Positions 26,346 to 34,641 of a stretch of DNA of 64,000 bases are shown here, in pieces (positions within the stretch are counted from its first letter, which is position 1; every line of letters begins with the position of its first letter). Source of the DNA: Candidatus Wallbacteria bacterium (GTDB lineage Bacteria > Muiribacteriota > JAQTZZ01); assembly GCA_028687545.1 (NCBI GenBank), contig JAQTZZ010000007.1, positions 62,001 through 126,000 of the forward strand. The letters are read 5' to 3'. The notes under the pieces are model-generated. The model did not search any database. It saw nothing but the letters and a program-made list of their open reading frames with translations, and had not been told where the DNA came from. The position numbers were made by a program, and so were the translations under genes.

Positions 26346-27170
26346 ATGAAAATTCCACTGCTGTTCCTGATTCTCACCACACTATTCCTGTCCGCGTCAC
26401 CCAGGGTGGTTTCACTGGCTCCCAGCATCACTGAAACGATCGCCTTCATCGGGGCCGAAGACTGCCTGGTTGGCGTCACCACCCATTGCGTCTATCCGGA
26501 GCGCGCTCTTAAGCTTCCTAAAATCGGCGGCTATCAGGGAATCAATTATGAGCGCATCATGCTGCTCAAACCTGACCTGGTGATCGGCATTCCTGCGATT
26601 CATGACGCACAGGAAAAATTCAGCCGCCTGGGTCTTAATTATTTCGAGATCAAGCAGGATAATATTGACGACATCTTCAAGTCAGTTCTCAAGCTGGGCC
26701 GCCTGCTTGACCGCAGGGAGCAGGCTGAACTAAAACTGCTGGAAATGAAAAACGAGATCCGTGAGCTGGCAGTGAAGTCCAGAAGCAGCAGCAAGGTTCT
26801 GCTGGTGATAGGGAATCTGCCGGGCGAACTCAAGGATATCTATCTGGCAGGCCCTGACTGCTTCCTGGGTGAATTGCTTAGCCGGCTTGGTTACATCAAC
26901 GCCTACGAAGGGAATATCGAGTATCCTAAAGTTTCAGTGGAACAGATCCTGAAATCCTCACCTGAACGGATTATTATACTCAGTGAGAAGAACAACCTGA
27001 GCGATCAGGAAACAGCGGCGCTCTGCGCCCCCTGGAAATCCCTTAAATTGAAGCATTCTTTCCAGGTGGATGTGCTGCACGGGGAAGAAGTTTTCATACC
27101 AGGCCCGCGGCTTCTCACCACCATGAAAAAACTCCAGAAAATCCTGGAATCGAATGCTGCAGGTCAGTGA
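26346..27170 (+). CDS. BtuF-like ABC substrate-binding protein
   Basis: 274 residues with an N-terminal signal peptide (LLFLILTTLFLSASP) leading at once into RVVSLAPSITETIAFIGA, the start motif of BtuF/FepB-type binding proteins. PDLVIGIPAI and GELLSRLGYINAY also match. The family binds cobalamin, haem or ferric siderophores in the periplasm; which one cannot be told. No lipobox is seen. The short leader has only a weak G-rich ribosome binding site. It overlaps the ATPase gene by 17 bases. Confidence 0.88.
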   Translation: MKIPLLFLILTTLFLSASPRVVSLAPSITETIAFIGAEDCLVGVTTHCVYPERALKLPKIGGYQGINYERIMLLKPDLVIGIPAIHDAQEKFSRLGLNYFEIKQDNIDDIFKSVLKLGRLLDRREQAELKLLEMKNEIRELAVKSRSSSKVLLVIGNLPGELKDIYLAGPDCFLGELLSRLGYINAYEGNIEYPKVSVEQILKSSPERIIILSEKNNLSDQETAALCAPWKSLKLKHSFQVDVLHGEEVFIPGPRLLTTMKKLQKILESNAAGQ

Positions 27171-27894
27171 TCTTTCTTTTGCAGGCATCCTCTCTGGAAT
27201 CAGCTTCCAGGCTGGACCAGGCGAAATTGTAGGCATAGTTGGGGAAAACGGAGCCGGAAAGACCACACTTTTGAAGGCAATTCTGTTCCATAATAAAGAA
27301 ACTGGCGGCAGCATTTCGATCTGCGGCCGAGAAATTGATACCCTCAGCCGCAGAGTGATAGCCAGGCATTTCGCTTATATTCCCCAGTCTTTTTCGGTAG
27401 ATTTTGACGTCAGAGTTCAGGATTTCCTCTACCATTCCAGGTACGCTTATGATGAAAACCGCAATTCTTCCGCCCGGAAAATCGAGGAGGCAGCCGAACT
27501 CTGCTCAGTCACAGGATTTCTCGAAAAAAATCTCAGACTTTTAAGCGGCGGCGAACGGCAGCGGGTAATGCTGTGCTCAGCTGTAGTTCAGAATGCACCG
27601 GTCTGGCTGTGTGATGAACCGACATCCAATCTGGACCCTAAAGCTGAAGCGGATTTTTTCAATCTGCTGGAAAAAATCCGGAAAGAGAGGCAGCTGACAG
27701 CTCTGCTGGTTTCCCATAATCTGCAGCAGATCGTCCGTCATTCAGATAAAATCCTGGCCCTGCGGAACGGACGGGTGCTTTACTACGAACCTGCGTCATT
27801 CTTCACCGCCGAAATCTTCAGCAATATCTACAACGCTAGATTCACGATGCTGGAACATGGCGGCCGCAAACACATCGTGACAGGTGACGCCTGA
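27154..27894 (+). CDS. ABC transporter ATPase (BtuD/FepC type)
   Basis: 246 residues. Walker A GENGAGKTT, Q-loop in YIPQSF, signature LSGGERQRV, Walker B VWLCDEPTSNLD and H-loop VSHN are all present. It powers the uptake system formed with its neighbours. It overlaps the binding-protein gene by 17 bases and the permease gene by 11, so the three form one coupled operon. Confidence 0.93.
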   Translation: MLQVSDLSFAGILSGISFQAGPGEIVGIVGENGAGKTTLLKAILFHNKETGGSISICGREIDTLSRRVIARHFAYIPQSFSVDFDVRVQDFLYHSRYAYDENRNSSARKIEEAAELCSVTGFLEKNLRLLSGGERQRVMLCSAVVQNAPVWLCDEPTSNLDPKAEADFFNLLEKIRKERQLTALLVSHNLQQIVRHSDKILALRNGRVLYYEPASFFTAEIFSNIYNARFTMLEHGGRKHIVTGDA

Positions 27895-28852
27895 TTTGAA
27901 GCCAAAACTGATTGTCTTTTCCCTGCTGCTTCTCATCCTGTCTCTCTGCTGTTCCATGATCGGCCCGAGACTCGATTTCCACGATGACTATCAGCGCGAC
28001 ATATTCATCAACCTCCGCCTGTCCAGAGTGCTGCTCGCCTTTGCGAGCGGAGCGATCCTTTCGCTCTCGGGCCTCTGCTTCCAGACCCTCTTCAACAATC
28101 CCCTGGCCTCACCCTATACACTTGGAGTGGCATCCGGCGCTTCGCTAGGTGCAGCCTTGATGATCAAGCTGGGACTCAATTTTTCCCTGTTCGGAGTCTC
28201 TGCGGTTTTCCTGGGAGCTTTCCTGGGTGCGCTCATTTCCATCTTTTTTATTTATGGGCTGAGCCTCTTGAAGAGAAGCGACAGAATGTATGTCCTGCTG
28301 CTGTCCGGGATTGCCTTTAATTTTTTTGCCGGCAGCATGCTGATGTTTTTACAGTATCTGGGCGACCTCTCGCAAGCCTATCAGATCCTGCGCTGGACCA
28401 TGGGCAGCCTTGATTCAGTGGACTTCTCACCCATTCTGCGACTCCTGCCCTGGTTTCTGCTGATCATTTTTTTGATTTTCTATTATTACCGCGAGCTGGA
28501 CATCCTACTCTTCGGAGAAGAGATGGCCCTGAGTAAAGGAGTGGAAGTGAAGAAAATCCAGCTGCAGTTCTTCTTCCTGACTTCAGTCTCAGTTGGAGCA
28601 GTAGTGGCTGTCTGCGGCCCGATCGGATTCGTGGGCCTGATGGTGCCGCACATGGTACGCAGGATGACGGGCTCAGCCCATTTGACTCTTGCCTTTGTGA
28701 CGATCTTCTTCGGCGGCTTTTTCCTGACATTCTGCGATACTCTCGGCCGGACCATGATGACTAATAACGAAATTCCGGTGGGAATCATCACTGCCCTGCT
28801 GGGCGGCCCGTTCTTCCTCTACCTGCTGTTTTCAGGCAGGGAAAAAATGTGA
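27884..28852 (+). CDS. FecCD-family ABC permease
   Basis: 322 residues, rich in membrane helices. Family motifs are LRLSRVLLAFASGAILSLSG, FNNPLASPYTLGVASGASLG and CGPIGFVGLMVPHMVRR. The GTG start at 27884 overlaps the ATPase gene. BtuC/FecCD-type permeases form dimers moving vitamin B12, haem or iron chelates through the inner membrane. No outer-membrane receptor gene is nearby. Confidence 0.92.
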   Translation: MTPDLKPKLIVFSLLLLILSLCCSMIGPRLDFHDDYQRDIFINLRLSRVLLAFASGAILSLSGLCFQTLFNNPLASPYTLGVASGASLGAALMIKLGLNFSLFGVSAVFLGAFLGALISIFFIYGLSLLKRSDRMYVLLLSGIAFNFFAGSMLMFLQYLGDLSQAYQILRWTMGSLDSVDFSPILRLLPWFLLIIFLIFYYYRELDILLFGEEMALSKGVEVKKIQLQFFFLTSVSVGAVVAVCGPIGFVGLMVPHMVRRMTGSAHLTLAFVTIFFGGFFLTFCDTLGRTMMTNNEIPVGIITALLGGPFFLYLLFSGREKM

Positions 28853-28935
28853 AAGATTATTCTTGCTTCGTTCTGCTGAGTGCATGGACTTTCTCAACTC
28901 ACCTAGTTCCAAAATTCGCGATTGAATGCAGGCGT

Positions 28936-29361
28936 CTAAATAATGATCGCATCCCGCCGGAATTCCTCGCAGATGTTCGGGTATTTTTTGTCCAGACCCA
29001 GGAATTGCTCTTTGGAAAGCGGGCTGAAGCTGAATGCACCTAATCCGTGTTTCAGTGTCATTTCATAGCATAAATCCGTCAGCTTCGGCACTTCCACTGA
29101 GTAATCACATTGATCCAGGAGCACCAGGAAATCCCAGTCTGACAAAGGCTGATGAGTTCCTCTTGCCCTCGAACCCACAAGCCTGATTCCCAGAAGCCGT
29201 GTCTGATAGATATTTTTCAGAATCTGTGAAATATCGTCCAGCATGGCCTGCTCGTTCCGGTCAAACCTTATATTTCTTAGGGTTCCTGCTTCTTTGACTG
29301 TAATTCCGAAATCAGGCCAGCCTGTTTTTTCGCCATTTAGCATTGCTTTTTCAAGGCCCAT
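28936..29361 (-). CDS. orphan minimal nucleotidyltransferase-like protein
   Basis: 141 residues. The core GSRARGTHQPLSDWDFLVLL is the GSxxxG...DxD signature of MNT-type nucleotidyltransferases. Many such proteins are antitoxins paired with HEPN toxins, but no HEPN-like gene adjoins it. The substrate is unknown. TATAAT lies exactly 6 bases before the ATG and there is no ribosome binding site, indicating a leaderless transcript. Confidence 0.82.
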   Translation of the reverse strand: MGLEKAMLNGEKTGWPDFGITVKEAGTLRNIRFDRNEQAMLDDISQILKNIYQTRLLGIRLVGSRARGTHQPLSDWDFLVLLDQCDYSVEVPKLTDLCYEMTLKHGLGAFSFSPLSKEQFLGLDKKYPNICEEFRRDAIII

Positions 29362-29367
29362 AATCTA

Positions 29368-29373
29368 ATTATA
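29368..29373 (-). promoter_or_regulatory. -10 box of the nucleotidyltransferase gene
   Basis: TATAAT on the minus strand, six bases before the ATG at 29361. A good -35 box was not found. Confidence 0.45.
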
Positions 29374-29474
29374 CAGTAAATCCTGCAGATATGAGGAAAA
29401 ATCTGAGATTGAGTTGTAATGGATAACAATGTAGATTGTTGATTATCAGTTGAGCATGAACAAGGGAATAAGGA

Positions 29475-30206
29475 ATGTTTACTTCCCAGAATACATTTGA
29501 TGTGCGTTTCGACTGGGGGCTGAATGGTGTCCTGAATGTCGCTAATCATGGACATGTGGCTGTGATTGTCGATGTGCTTTCCTTTTCCACTTGCGTGGAA
29601 ATCGCCTGTTCAAGGGGTGCTTTTATTTTGCCTTTTCAATATAAAGACTCGCGGGCAGGAGGATCTGCGAAAAACAAACAGGCTGTTCTGGCTGGAAATC
29701 GTGGATCTGGGAATCTGTCACTCTCCCCGGAGTCATTATTGAAAATCGAACCTGGGACACGACTTGTTTTGCCGTCACCCAATGGTTCCACCATTTCCCT
29801 TGCCTGCACTGCACCGGTAATTCTGGCAGGGTGCCTGCGGAACGCTGGTGCAGTTGCAAAATACGCTGCAGCTGCGGGAAATCCTGTTTCCGTGATCGCG
29901 GCAGCCGAACAATGGCCTGACGGAGCAGTGCGATTCGCATTTGAGGATCGGATCGGGGCAGGTGCGATTATTCATGGCCTTCCAGGTTCCAGGTCGCCCG
30001 AAGCGCTGGCCGCCGAATCAGCTTACCTCGCAGCCGAAATCAACTTGTGTGCCCTGTTGGCGGCATGTGCCTCCGGCCGTGAACTGATCGAAAGAGGCTA
30101 TGCCGAAGATGTTAAACTTGCCGCAGACCTGAACGTCAGCCGCTGCGTTCCTCTGCTTACTGCAGAAACATTTATTAATATAGCTATAGAAAAATCTGCC
30201 TCTTAA
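29475..30206 (+). CDS. comB: 2-phosphosulfolactate phosphatase family (ComB-like)
   Basis: 243 residues. The diagnostic stretch is VAVIVDVLSFSTCVEIACSRGA; LPSPNGSTIS and AEQWPDGAVRFAFEDRIGAGA also match. The archaeal enzyme is a Mg-dependent phosphatase giving sulfolactate for coenzyme M synthesis. In bacteria the physiological substrate is often unclear, and no other coenzyme M gene is present here. AGGGAATAAGGA precedes the ATG. Confidence 0.9.
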   Translation: MFTSQNTFDVRFDWGLNGVLNVANHGHVAVIVDVLSFSTCVEIACSRGAFILPFQYKDSRAGGSAKNKQAVLAGNRGSGNLSLSPESLLKIEPGTRLVLPSPNGSTISLACTAPVILAGCLRNAGAVAKYAAAAGNPVSVIAAAEQWPDGAVRFAFEDRIGAGAIIHGLPGSRSPEALAAESAYLAAEINLCALLAACASGRELIERGYAEDVKLAADLNVSRCVPLLTAETFINIAIEKSAS

Positions 30207-30430
30207 ACCGCATTCGGAGCAATCAGACTTTCATCTCCATATGGTATTGAGAACAGGTCAGATTGTTGTTCTTATTTCACTAATAATTCGACTATCCTGA
30301 TCGCTTAGTGCCTTCGCAACTCCCGCGGTAATAAAATTGTAACAAAATTGTAACTGGATTAAGTGCTTCATATCGTTATAATAATGATAAGAACCCTAGG
30401 AATAAGGGAAGAATTTAGGAGGAAGTAGAA
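30207..30430 (+). other. intergenic region ahead of the secreted-family array
   Basis: 224 bases without an ORF or recognisable RNA. It contains the 19-base element described separately and the promoter and ribosome binding site (GGAGG) of the 30431 gene. I see nothing else in the first 130 bases. Confidence 0.6.
30348..30382 (+). promoter_or_regulatory. promoter with shared 19-base element, copy 1
   Basis: TTGTAACTGGATTAAGTGC (30348-30366) precedes TATAAT at 30377-30382. With TATAAT as the -10, CTGGAT falls 17 bases upstream at the -35 position. The same element recurs once before the fourth paralogue. Confidence 0.55.
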
Positions 30431-31681
30431 ATGAGTAGAGTTGTAGGTCTGATGGTCCTGATGTTAGTGGTTCTCTCGGTTCCAGCATTTGCATCCGACA
30501 TGGATTTGCGGGTTTTCAATATGGTGCATCAATACTGGAATGCGGTCGACGCCGTTTACAACGGCCAGGCCGACAAAGCCGACACCGCCCTGAACGCTGT
30601 GGAAGCCGAAGCCACAGTGATCGCCGAAGAGATCATCGCCGGCATGGAAGCGAAAGATTTCACGCTTTACAAGGAATTTGTAGCCATTTATAACCAGCCT
30701 GAGATTCATAAAGCCCCGGAAATGAGGGAACCCCTGAATCTGATCGCCGGCAAAATTTACGAATACCAGATTGCCAGGGATTACACCCCTGACACTTATT
30801 TCCCGGGTTTCGGCTATGCTGAGCCTGGATTTGTCTATCGCAAGGGTGAAGAACTCTCCAGGGAAGTCCTCTCTGTATACTGGAAGAAGATCGACAGGAT
30901 CCTGGAAAAAGGCAAAAAATTCTCACTCCAGCTCGAAGTCGGCGCAGCTGCTTCGTTCGGCGGCAGCGCGGATGTAGTACAGACCGGAACTCCCATCAGC
31001 ATGAATGTCGACGGACATATCAAGGAAGTAGTGCAGTGCGAAATCACGGTTAAAGAAACCATCCACACCATCTGCACAATCAAGTTCCAGAAAGTCAAAG
31101 TGTTTTTCAACCTTTATAAAGCCGAAAAATCCTGGTGGGGCGGACATGGCGACTGGTCAATCTGCGGTAAGACCTATGAGATGCAGGATGAAGAAAGCGG
31201 ACTTCAGGTAGTCGAAGTTCCCGGTACTGTCAGTGCCAGAGCTGATTACTATCCAGGTTACGGCTATGCGGACCCGGCTTTCAACTACAAGAAGGGCGAA
31301 GAGATCAACAGCGAAATTCTCTCAGTCAACTGGAGAAAGATAACCAAGACATTGGAAACCGGCAGCAAAACCCGTGTTCTTCTGGAAGTCGGAGCTGAAG
31401 TGCACCTGAGCGCTGGCTTGAGCATTGCAGGAATCGGCGATGCATTCAAAATCGATGTCGGCGGAACCTTCAAGTGGGTGAAAGAGTACGAGATCACTTC
31501 CAAGGAATCCACAACATTCGAAGAAACCGTGAAATATCAGCAGGTCAAGACTTGGGTTAAGCTCTATAAGCAGCCCAAGGGTTCAAGCGTCTGGACGGAA
31601 TGCGGCAAGACTTACGACAGTTTCGAAGAACCAAGCGGACTGCCTGTAGTCGAAATTCCCGGAAACGTAACACCCAAGTAA
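30431..31681 (+). CDS. secreted paralogue 1 of an unrecognised family (two domain copies)
   Basis: 416 residues with a clear signal peptide ending at VPAFA. An N-terminal helical part (about 22-115) contains VFNMVHQYWNAVD and PLNLIAGKIYEY. Two copies of a beta-rich domain of about 135 residues follow. Each begins with YFPGFGYAEPGF or YYPGYGYADPAF plus xGEExxxE(V/I)LSV, and ends with W-x-x-CGKTY and VVE(V/I)PG. I know of no named family for this domain. Some middle segments (LEVGAAASFGGSADV) resemble aerolysin-like or insecticidal-crystal beta hairpins, but this is weak. TTAGGAGG precedes the ATG and a terminator follows. Confidence 0.75.
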   Translation: MSRVVGLMVLMLVVLSVPAFASDMDLRVFNMVHQYWNAVDAVYNGQADKADTALNAVEAEATVIAEEIIAGMEAKDFTLYKEFVAIYNQPEIHKAPEMREPLNLIAGKIYEYQIARDYTPDTYFPGFGYAEPGFVYRKGEELSREVLSVYWKKIDRILEKGKKFSLQLEVGAAASFGGSADVVQTGTPISMNVDGHIKEVVQCEITVKETIHTICTIKFQKVKVFFNLYKAEKSWWGGHGDWSICGKTYEMQDEESGLQVVEVPGTVSARADYYPGYGYADPAFNYKKGEEINSEILSVNWRKITKTLETGSKTRVLLEVGAEVHLSAGLSIAGIGDAFKIDVGGTFKWVKEYEITSKESTTFEETVKYQQVKTWVKLYKQPKGSSVWTECGKTYDSFEEPSGLPVVEIPGNVTPK

Positions 31682-31700
31682 TTCGGAATACCGGCAACAG

Positions 31701-31730
31701 AAAAAACCCCTCATCCGAGGGGTTTTTAAT
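31701..31730 (+). terminator. intrinsic terminator after paralogue 1
   Basis: Stem AAAAACCCCTC (31702-31712) with GAGGGGTTTTT (31717-31727), four-base loop and T-rich tail. Confidence 0.92.
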
Positions 31731-31767
31731 TTGCCGCGGACTGCCGCCCGGAATTTTAATAATTCGG

Positions 31768-31796
31768 TTGCCAAAGCATGTATTTCCGGGTAAAAT
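31768..31796 (+). promoter_or_regulatory. promoter of paralogue 2
   Basis: TTGCCA (31768-31773), 17-base spacer, TAAAAT (31791-31796), then GGAGGAGG before the ATG at 31831. Confidence 0.65.
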
Positions 31797-31830
31797 TAAA
31801 GCAGAATCAACAGGAGGAGGAGTAAAGTAG

Positions 31831-32700
31831 ATGAAGAAGATCGCAGTACTGGGGTTGTTTCTCGCGCTTCTTTTCGCAGTCAATGCCGCCACGACCAGTG
31901 ACATGGAACGGCGAGTGTTCAGCATGGTTAATGATTACTGGAAAGCCGTTGATCTGATCAGCAAGAATCCGGAATTGAATCTCACTGCAATGGATAAGGT
32001 TAAAGCAGAAGCTGACCTGATCGCAAATGAGATCATCACAGCTTTGGAGAAAGATGATGCGCTTCCTTATTACAATTTCGTGAAATTGTACAACAGGTCC
32101 GACATCCGCAAAGCACCTGAATTCACTGCCCCCCTGAATCTGATCGCAGACCAGGTGATAGAGTACAAGAAAGCCAGAGATCTTACGCCAGACAGCTATT
32201 TCCCGGGATACGGCTACGCAGACCCGAACTTTGTCTATCGCAGAGGTGAGGAAGCCTCTACTGAAGTGCTTTCAGTCTACTGGAAGAGGATCGAACGCAC
32301 CCTGGAAGCAGGGAAAAAATTTTCCATGCAGATCGAAGTCGGAGCTTCAGCCCAATTCGGCGGCAGCGCTGACGTAAAGGAAATCGGTCCCAGAGAAACT
32401 GTCAACATCGGTGGCAGCATCAAGGAAGTCGTGATGTGCGAAATCACTGTCAAAGACACCATCAAAACACTCTGCACTATAAAATACCAGAATGTGAAGA
32501 CCTTTTTTAAGCTCTACAAAGCAGAAAAGACCTGGTGGGGCATGAGCCACGGCGACTGGATCGAATGTGGCAAGACCTATCAGATTTTCGACGAAGAGAG
32601 CGGACTGCCTGTGGTCGAAGTACCGGGCTCCAACACCCCGCTCAATACGGAAATTCCGGTTGCCCCGAATCCGACCCCGAATCCACCGACACAGCATTAA
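31831..32700 (+). CDS. secreted paralogue 2 (single domain copy)
   Basis: 289 residues with signal peptide (ALLFAVNAAT). The helical N-terminal part has VFSMVNDYWKAVD and PLNLIADQVIEYKKARD. One beta-rich domain follows: YFPGYGYADPNFVYRRGEE, then VEVGASAQFGGSADV, then WIECGKTYQIF and VVEVPG. It is closest to the first half of paralogue 1. The C-terminal tail is proline-rich (PNPTPNPPTQH). It has its own promoter and terminator, so each paralogue can be expressed separately. The function is unknown. Confidence 0.75.
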   Translation: MKKIAVLGLFLALLFAVNAATTSDMERRVFSMVNDYWKAVDLISKNPELNLTAMDKVKAEADLIANEIITALEKDDALPYYNFVKLYNRSDIRKAPEFTAPLNLIADQVIEYKKARDLTPDSYFPGYGYADPNFVYRRGEEASTEVLSVYWKRIERTLEAGKKFSMQIEVGASAQFGGSADVKEIGPRETVNIGGSIKEVVMCEITVKDTIKTLCTIKYQNVKTFFKLYKAEKTWWGMSHGDWIECGKTYQIFDEESGLPVVEVPGSNTPLNTEIPVAPNPTPNPPTQH

Positions 32701-32719
32701 TTCCCTTATCAGACATACC

Positions 32720-32749
32720 AAAAGCCTCCCAGACGGGAGGCTTTTTTTA
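32720..32749 (+). terminator. intrinsic terminator after paralogue 2
   Basis: AAAAGCCTCCC (32720-32730) pairs with GGGAGGCTTTT (32735-32745), with seven T bases at 32742-32748. Confidence 0.93.
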
Positions 32750-32754
32750 TTGAG

Positions 32755-32779
32755 CTCTTACGCTTTAATGAAGCGTTAG
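32755..32779. repeat. small imperfect hairpin after the terminator
   Basis: CTCTTACGCTT and AAGCGTTAGAG pair with one mismatch across a short loop. It lies in the 214-base gap 32701-32914, which otherwise holds only the terminator before it and the promoter of paralogue 3. Confidence 0.5.
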
Positions 32780-32836
32780 AGATCATCATGCCGCGAAATG
32801 CCGCAGGCTTTTCACACTCTTTCACACTGTTTCCCC

Positions 32837-32864
32837 TTGACAATCCTCGGAATCCGGATAAAGT
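32837..32864 (+). promoter_or_regulatory. probable promoter of paralogue 3
   Basis: TTGACA (32837-32842), 16-base spacer, TAAAGT (32859-32864). Confidence 0.5.
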
Positions 32865-32914
32865 TATGAAAAGTATAGAGAACATAATATGAAAAAGTGG
32901 ATCCGGGGGATTTC

Positions 32915-33691
32915 GTGAAAAAAGGTATCTTGATCATTGGATTCTTAGTAACTCTCACTTTCAGCCAGGCCACAGCCGGCGGACTCGAAAACTTCAACAA
33001 TCTGATAGAGAATTACTGGCAGGCCAAGAACGGTTGCGAGCAAGCTTATGATAAAGCTTGCGCTGCAGCTGATCTGATTGCTGGTAACATTACAGCCAGG
33101 CTGGACCTGAATGATGCGTCCCTGTTCCAGGAATTCGTGAGTTATTACAAGAATACAACTGCCAGCGCTCCTGAACTGCGGGAAGCTCTCAATCTGGTAG
33201 CTGACAGGGTCGTTGAATACAGAAAATCAAGCAAAGCCACTGCAGGCAAAGACAATGAGGATTTCACCCCTGACACGGTATTTCCAGGCTATGGATATCC
33301 TGATCCGGCATACAGCTACAAAATCGGAAGCGAGCAGAACAGGGAGATACTCCAGGAAGTAATCAAGTCAACAGTCAAATGTTTTTCCATCGGCCTGAGC
33401 TATACTGTGCTGGTTCGCGAAGGCGTTGAATTCAACCCTGCTGATTATATGCGTGTACAGAAAGTCGGTTCCGAAACTGTGAGCGTTGATAACGGTCAGG
33501 AGAGAATGGACAGGTATGCCGTGACCTTCACTAAAAGCATTCAGATCACTTGCAAAACCAGGGTCCTCAAGGTCAAAGTCTGGTCCAAGCTTTTCAGGGC
33601 CAAGAAGGGCTGGTTTGGAAGTCTGGGCCAGTGGGAAGAATGCGGCAAGACCTACCAGATCCAGGACGACGCTCAATATTTCATGGAATAG
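32915..33691 (+). CDS. secreted paralogue 3
   Basis: 258 residues from GTG at 32915, which follows GGGGGA at proper spacing and gives a clean signal peptide (ILIIGFLVTLTFSQATA). A GTG at 32897 would add six residues but has no ribosome binding site. The helical part has NLIENYWQAKNGCEQAYD and ELREALNLVADRVVEYRK. The domain shows VFPGYGYPDPAYSYKIG, then a middle region different from paralogues 1-2, then LFRAKKGWFGSLGQWEECGK followed by TYQIQD. It forms a subgroup with paralogue 4. Unknown function. Confidence 0.75.
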   Translation: MKKGILIIGFLVTLTFSQATAGGLENFNNLIENYWQAKNGCEQAYDKACAAADLIAGNITARLDLNDASLFQEFVSYYKNTTASAPELREALNLVADRVVEYRKSSKATAGKDNEDFTPDTVFPGYGYPDPAYSYKIGSEQNREILQEVIKSTVKCFSIGLSYTVLVREGVEFNPADYMRVQKVGSETVSVDNGQERMDRYAVTFTKSIQITCKTRVLKVKVWSKLFRAKKGWFGSLGQWEECGKTYQIQDDAQYFME

Positions 33692-33751
33692 CGCTGTATA
33701 TATTCTGACGTCCAAGGCGGTGAAAACCTCCTTTTCCATTTCTGCAGCTTT

Positions 33752-33770
33752 TTGTAACTGGATTAAGCGC
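33752..33770 (+). promoter_or_regulatory. shared 19-base element, copy 2
   Basis: TTGTAACTGGATTAAGCGC matches the copy at 30348-30366 in 18 of 19 bases. A weaker AATAAT lies about 18 bases after CTGGAT. Probably a common -35 region or activator site for paralogues 1 and 4. Confidence 0.6.
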
Positions 33771-33815
33771 GGGCTTCCTCCAATAATTGCCTCAAGAAGT
33801 ATCAGTGGAGGAAGT

Positions 33816-34583
33816 ATGAAAAAGACAATCGCTTTATTGCTGTTGACAGGGGTACTGGCGTTTCAGGCTGCCGCTTTGGAAATGCCGGACCGGGCTCTGA
33901 ACAGGCTGATCTCGGAGTACTGGCAGGCTAAAAACGGCTCTGAGCAGGCCTATGACAGCGCTTGTAAAACTGCGGATCAGATCGCAGGAGGGATTATCTC
34001 CCAACTCTCGCAGAATGACCAGTCATCTTTCAGGGGATTTAACAAACTGTATCAGGAAACTGTCGTGCAGGCTCCTGAATTGAGAGAAGCATTGAATCTC
34101 GTCGCAGACAGGATTATCGAATCTAATAAAGCACAGTCAATCGACAAAGATGAGGATTTCACACCAGACACCCTCTTCCCGGGCTACGGCTATCCTGATC
34201 CGGAATATGAATACCGGATCGGCGATGAAATCAGCAGGGAAATGCTCCAGGAAATCACCAAAACTGAAGTCAAGTGCTTTTCAACAGATACTACTTACAC
34301 CGCTCTTCTGAAAGCAGGCACCAGTTTTCCGGCTGCATTGGGAGTGACGAAAAAGAAAATCGGCACTGAAATCTTCAATCAAGATGCCAATCCTGTCAAA
34401 ATGGATAAATATCTCATCACTTTCAGCCGCAGCCTGGAACTCACATGCCTCACCAGAGACATGAAGATCAGGATCTGGTTCAAGCTCTTCAGAGCCAAAA
34501 AAGGCTGGCTCGGCAACGGCGACTTTGCAGAATGCGGAAAAACCTATCAGATTCAGGACAGCGAACAATATATACTGCAATAA
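33816..34583 (+). CDS. secreted paralogue 4
   Basis: 255 residues from ATG at 33816, preceded by GTGGAGGAAGT; the in-frame extension further upstream has no signal and overlaps the previous gene. The signal peptide ends near AFQAAA. It repeats the paralogue 3 layout: LISEYWQAKNGSEQAYD, ELREALNLVADRIIE, LFPGYGYPDPEYEYRIGDE and LFRAKKGWLGNGDFAECGK with TYQIQD. No terminator follows; the radical SAM gene begins 58 bases later from its own promoter. Confidence 0.78.
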   Translation: MKKTIALLLLTGVLAFQAAALEMPDRALNRLISEYWQAKNGSEQAYDSACKTADQIAGGIISQLSQNDQSSFRGFNKLYQETVVQAPELREALNLVADRIIESNKAQSIDKDEDFTPDTLFPGYGYPDPEYEYRIGDEISREMLQEITKTEVKCFSTDTTYTALLKAGTSFPAALGVTKKKIGTEIFNQDANPVKMDKYLITFSRSLELTCLTRDMKIRIWFKLFRAKKGWLGNGDFAECGKTYQIQDSEQYILQ

Positions 34584-34629
34584 ATGGAGACACCTGGACA
34601 GCATTGTTTCACCGCAAACAACTATATGA

Positions 34630-34635
34630 TAAAAT
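34630..34635 (+). promoter_or_regulatory. -10 box, leaderless geometry, for the 34642 gene
   Basis: TAAAAT six bases before the ATG at 34642; TTTCAC is a weak -35 with 17-base spacing. There is no ribosome binding site. Confidence 0.55.
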
Positions 34636-34641
34636 ACAAAC

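Noticed and set aside
27115-27435. ORF antisense to the ABC ATPase start
   Set aside because: It is a shadow of the conserved Walker A region on the other strand.
33615-33815. Longer N-terminus for secreted paralogue 4
   Set aside because: The extension overlaps the end of paralogue 3 in another frame and the start at 33816 has a strong ribosome binding site and signal peptide.
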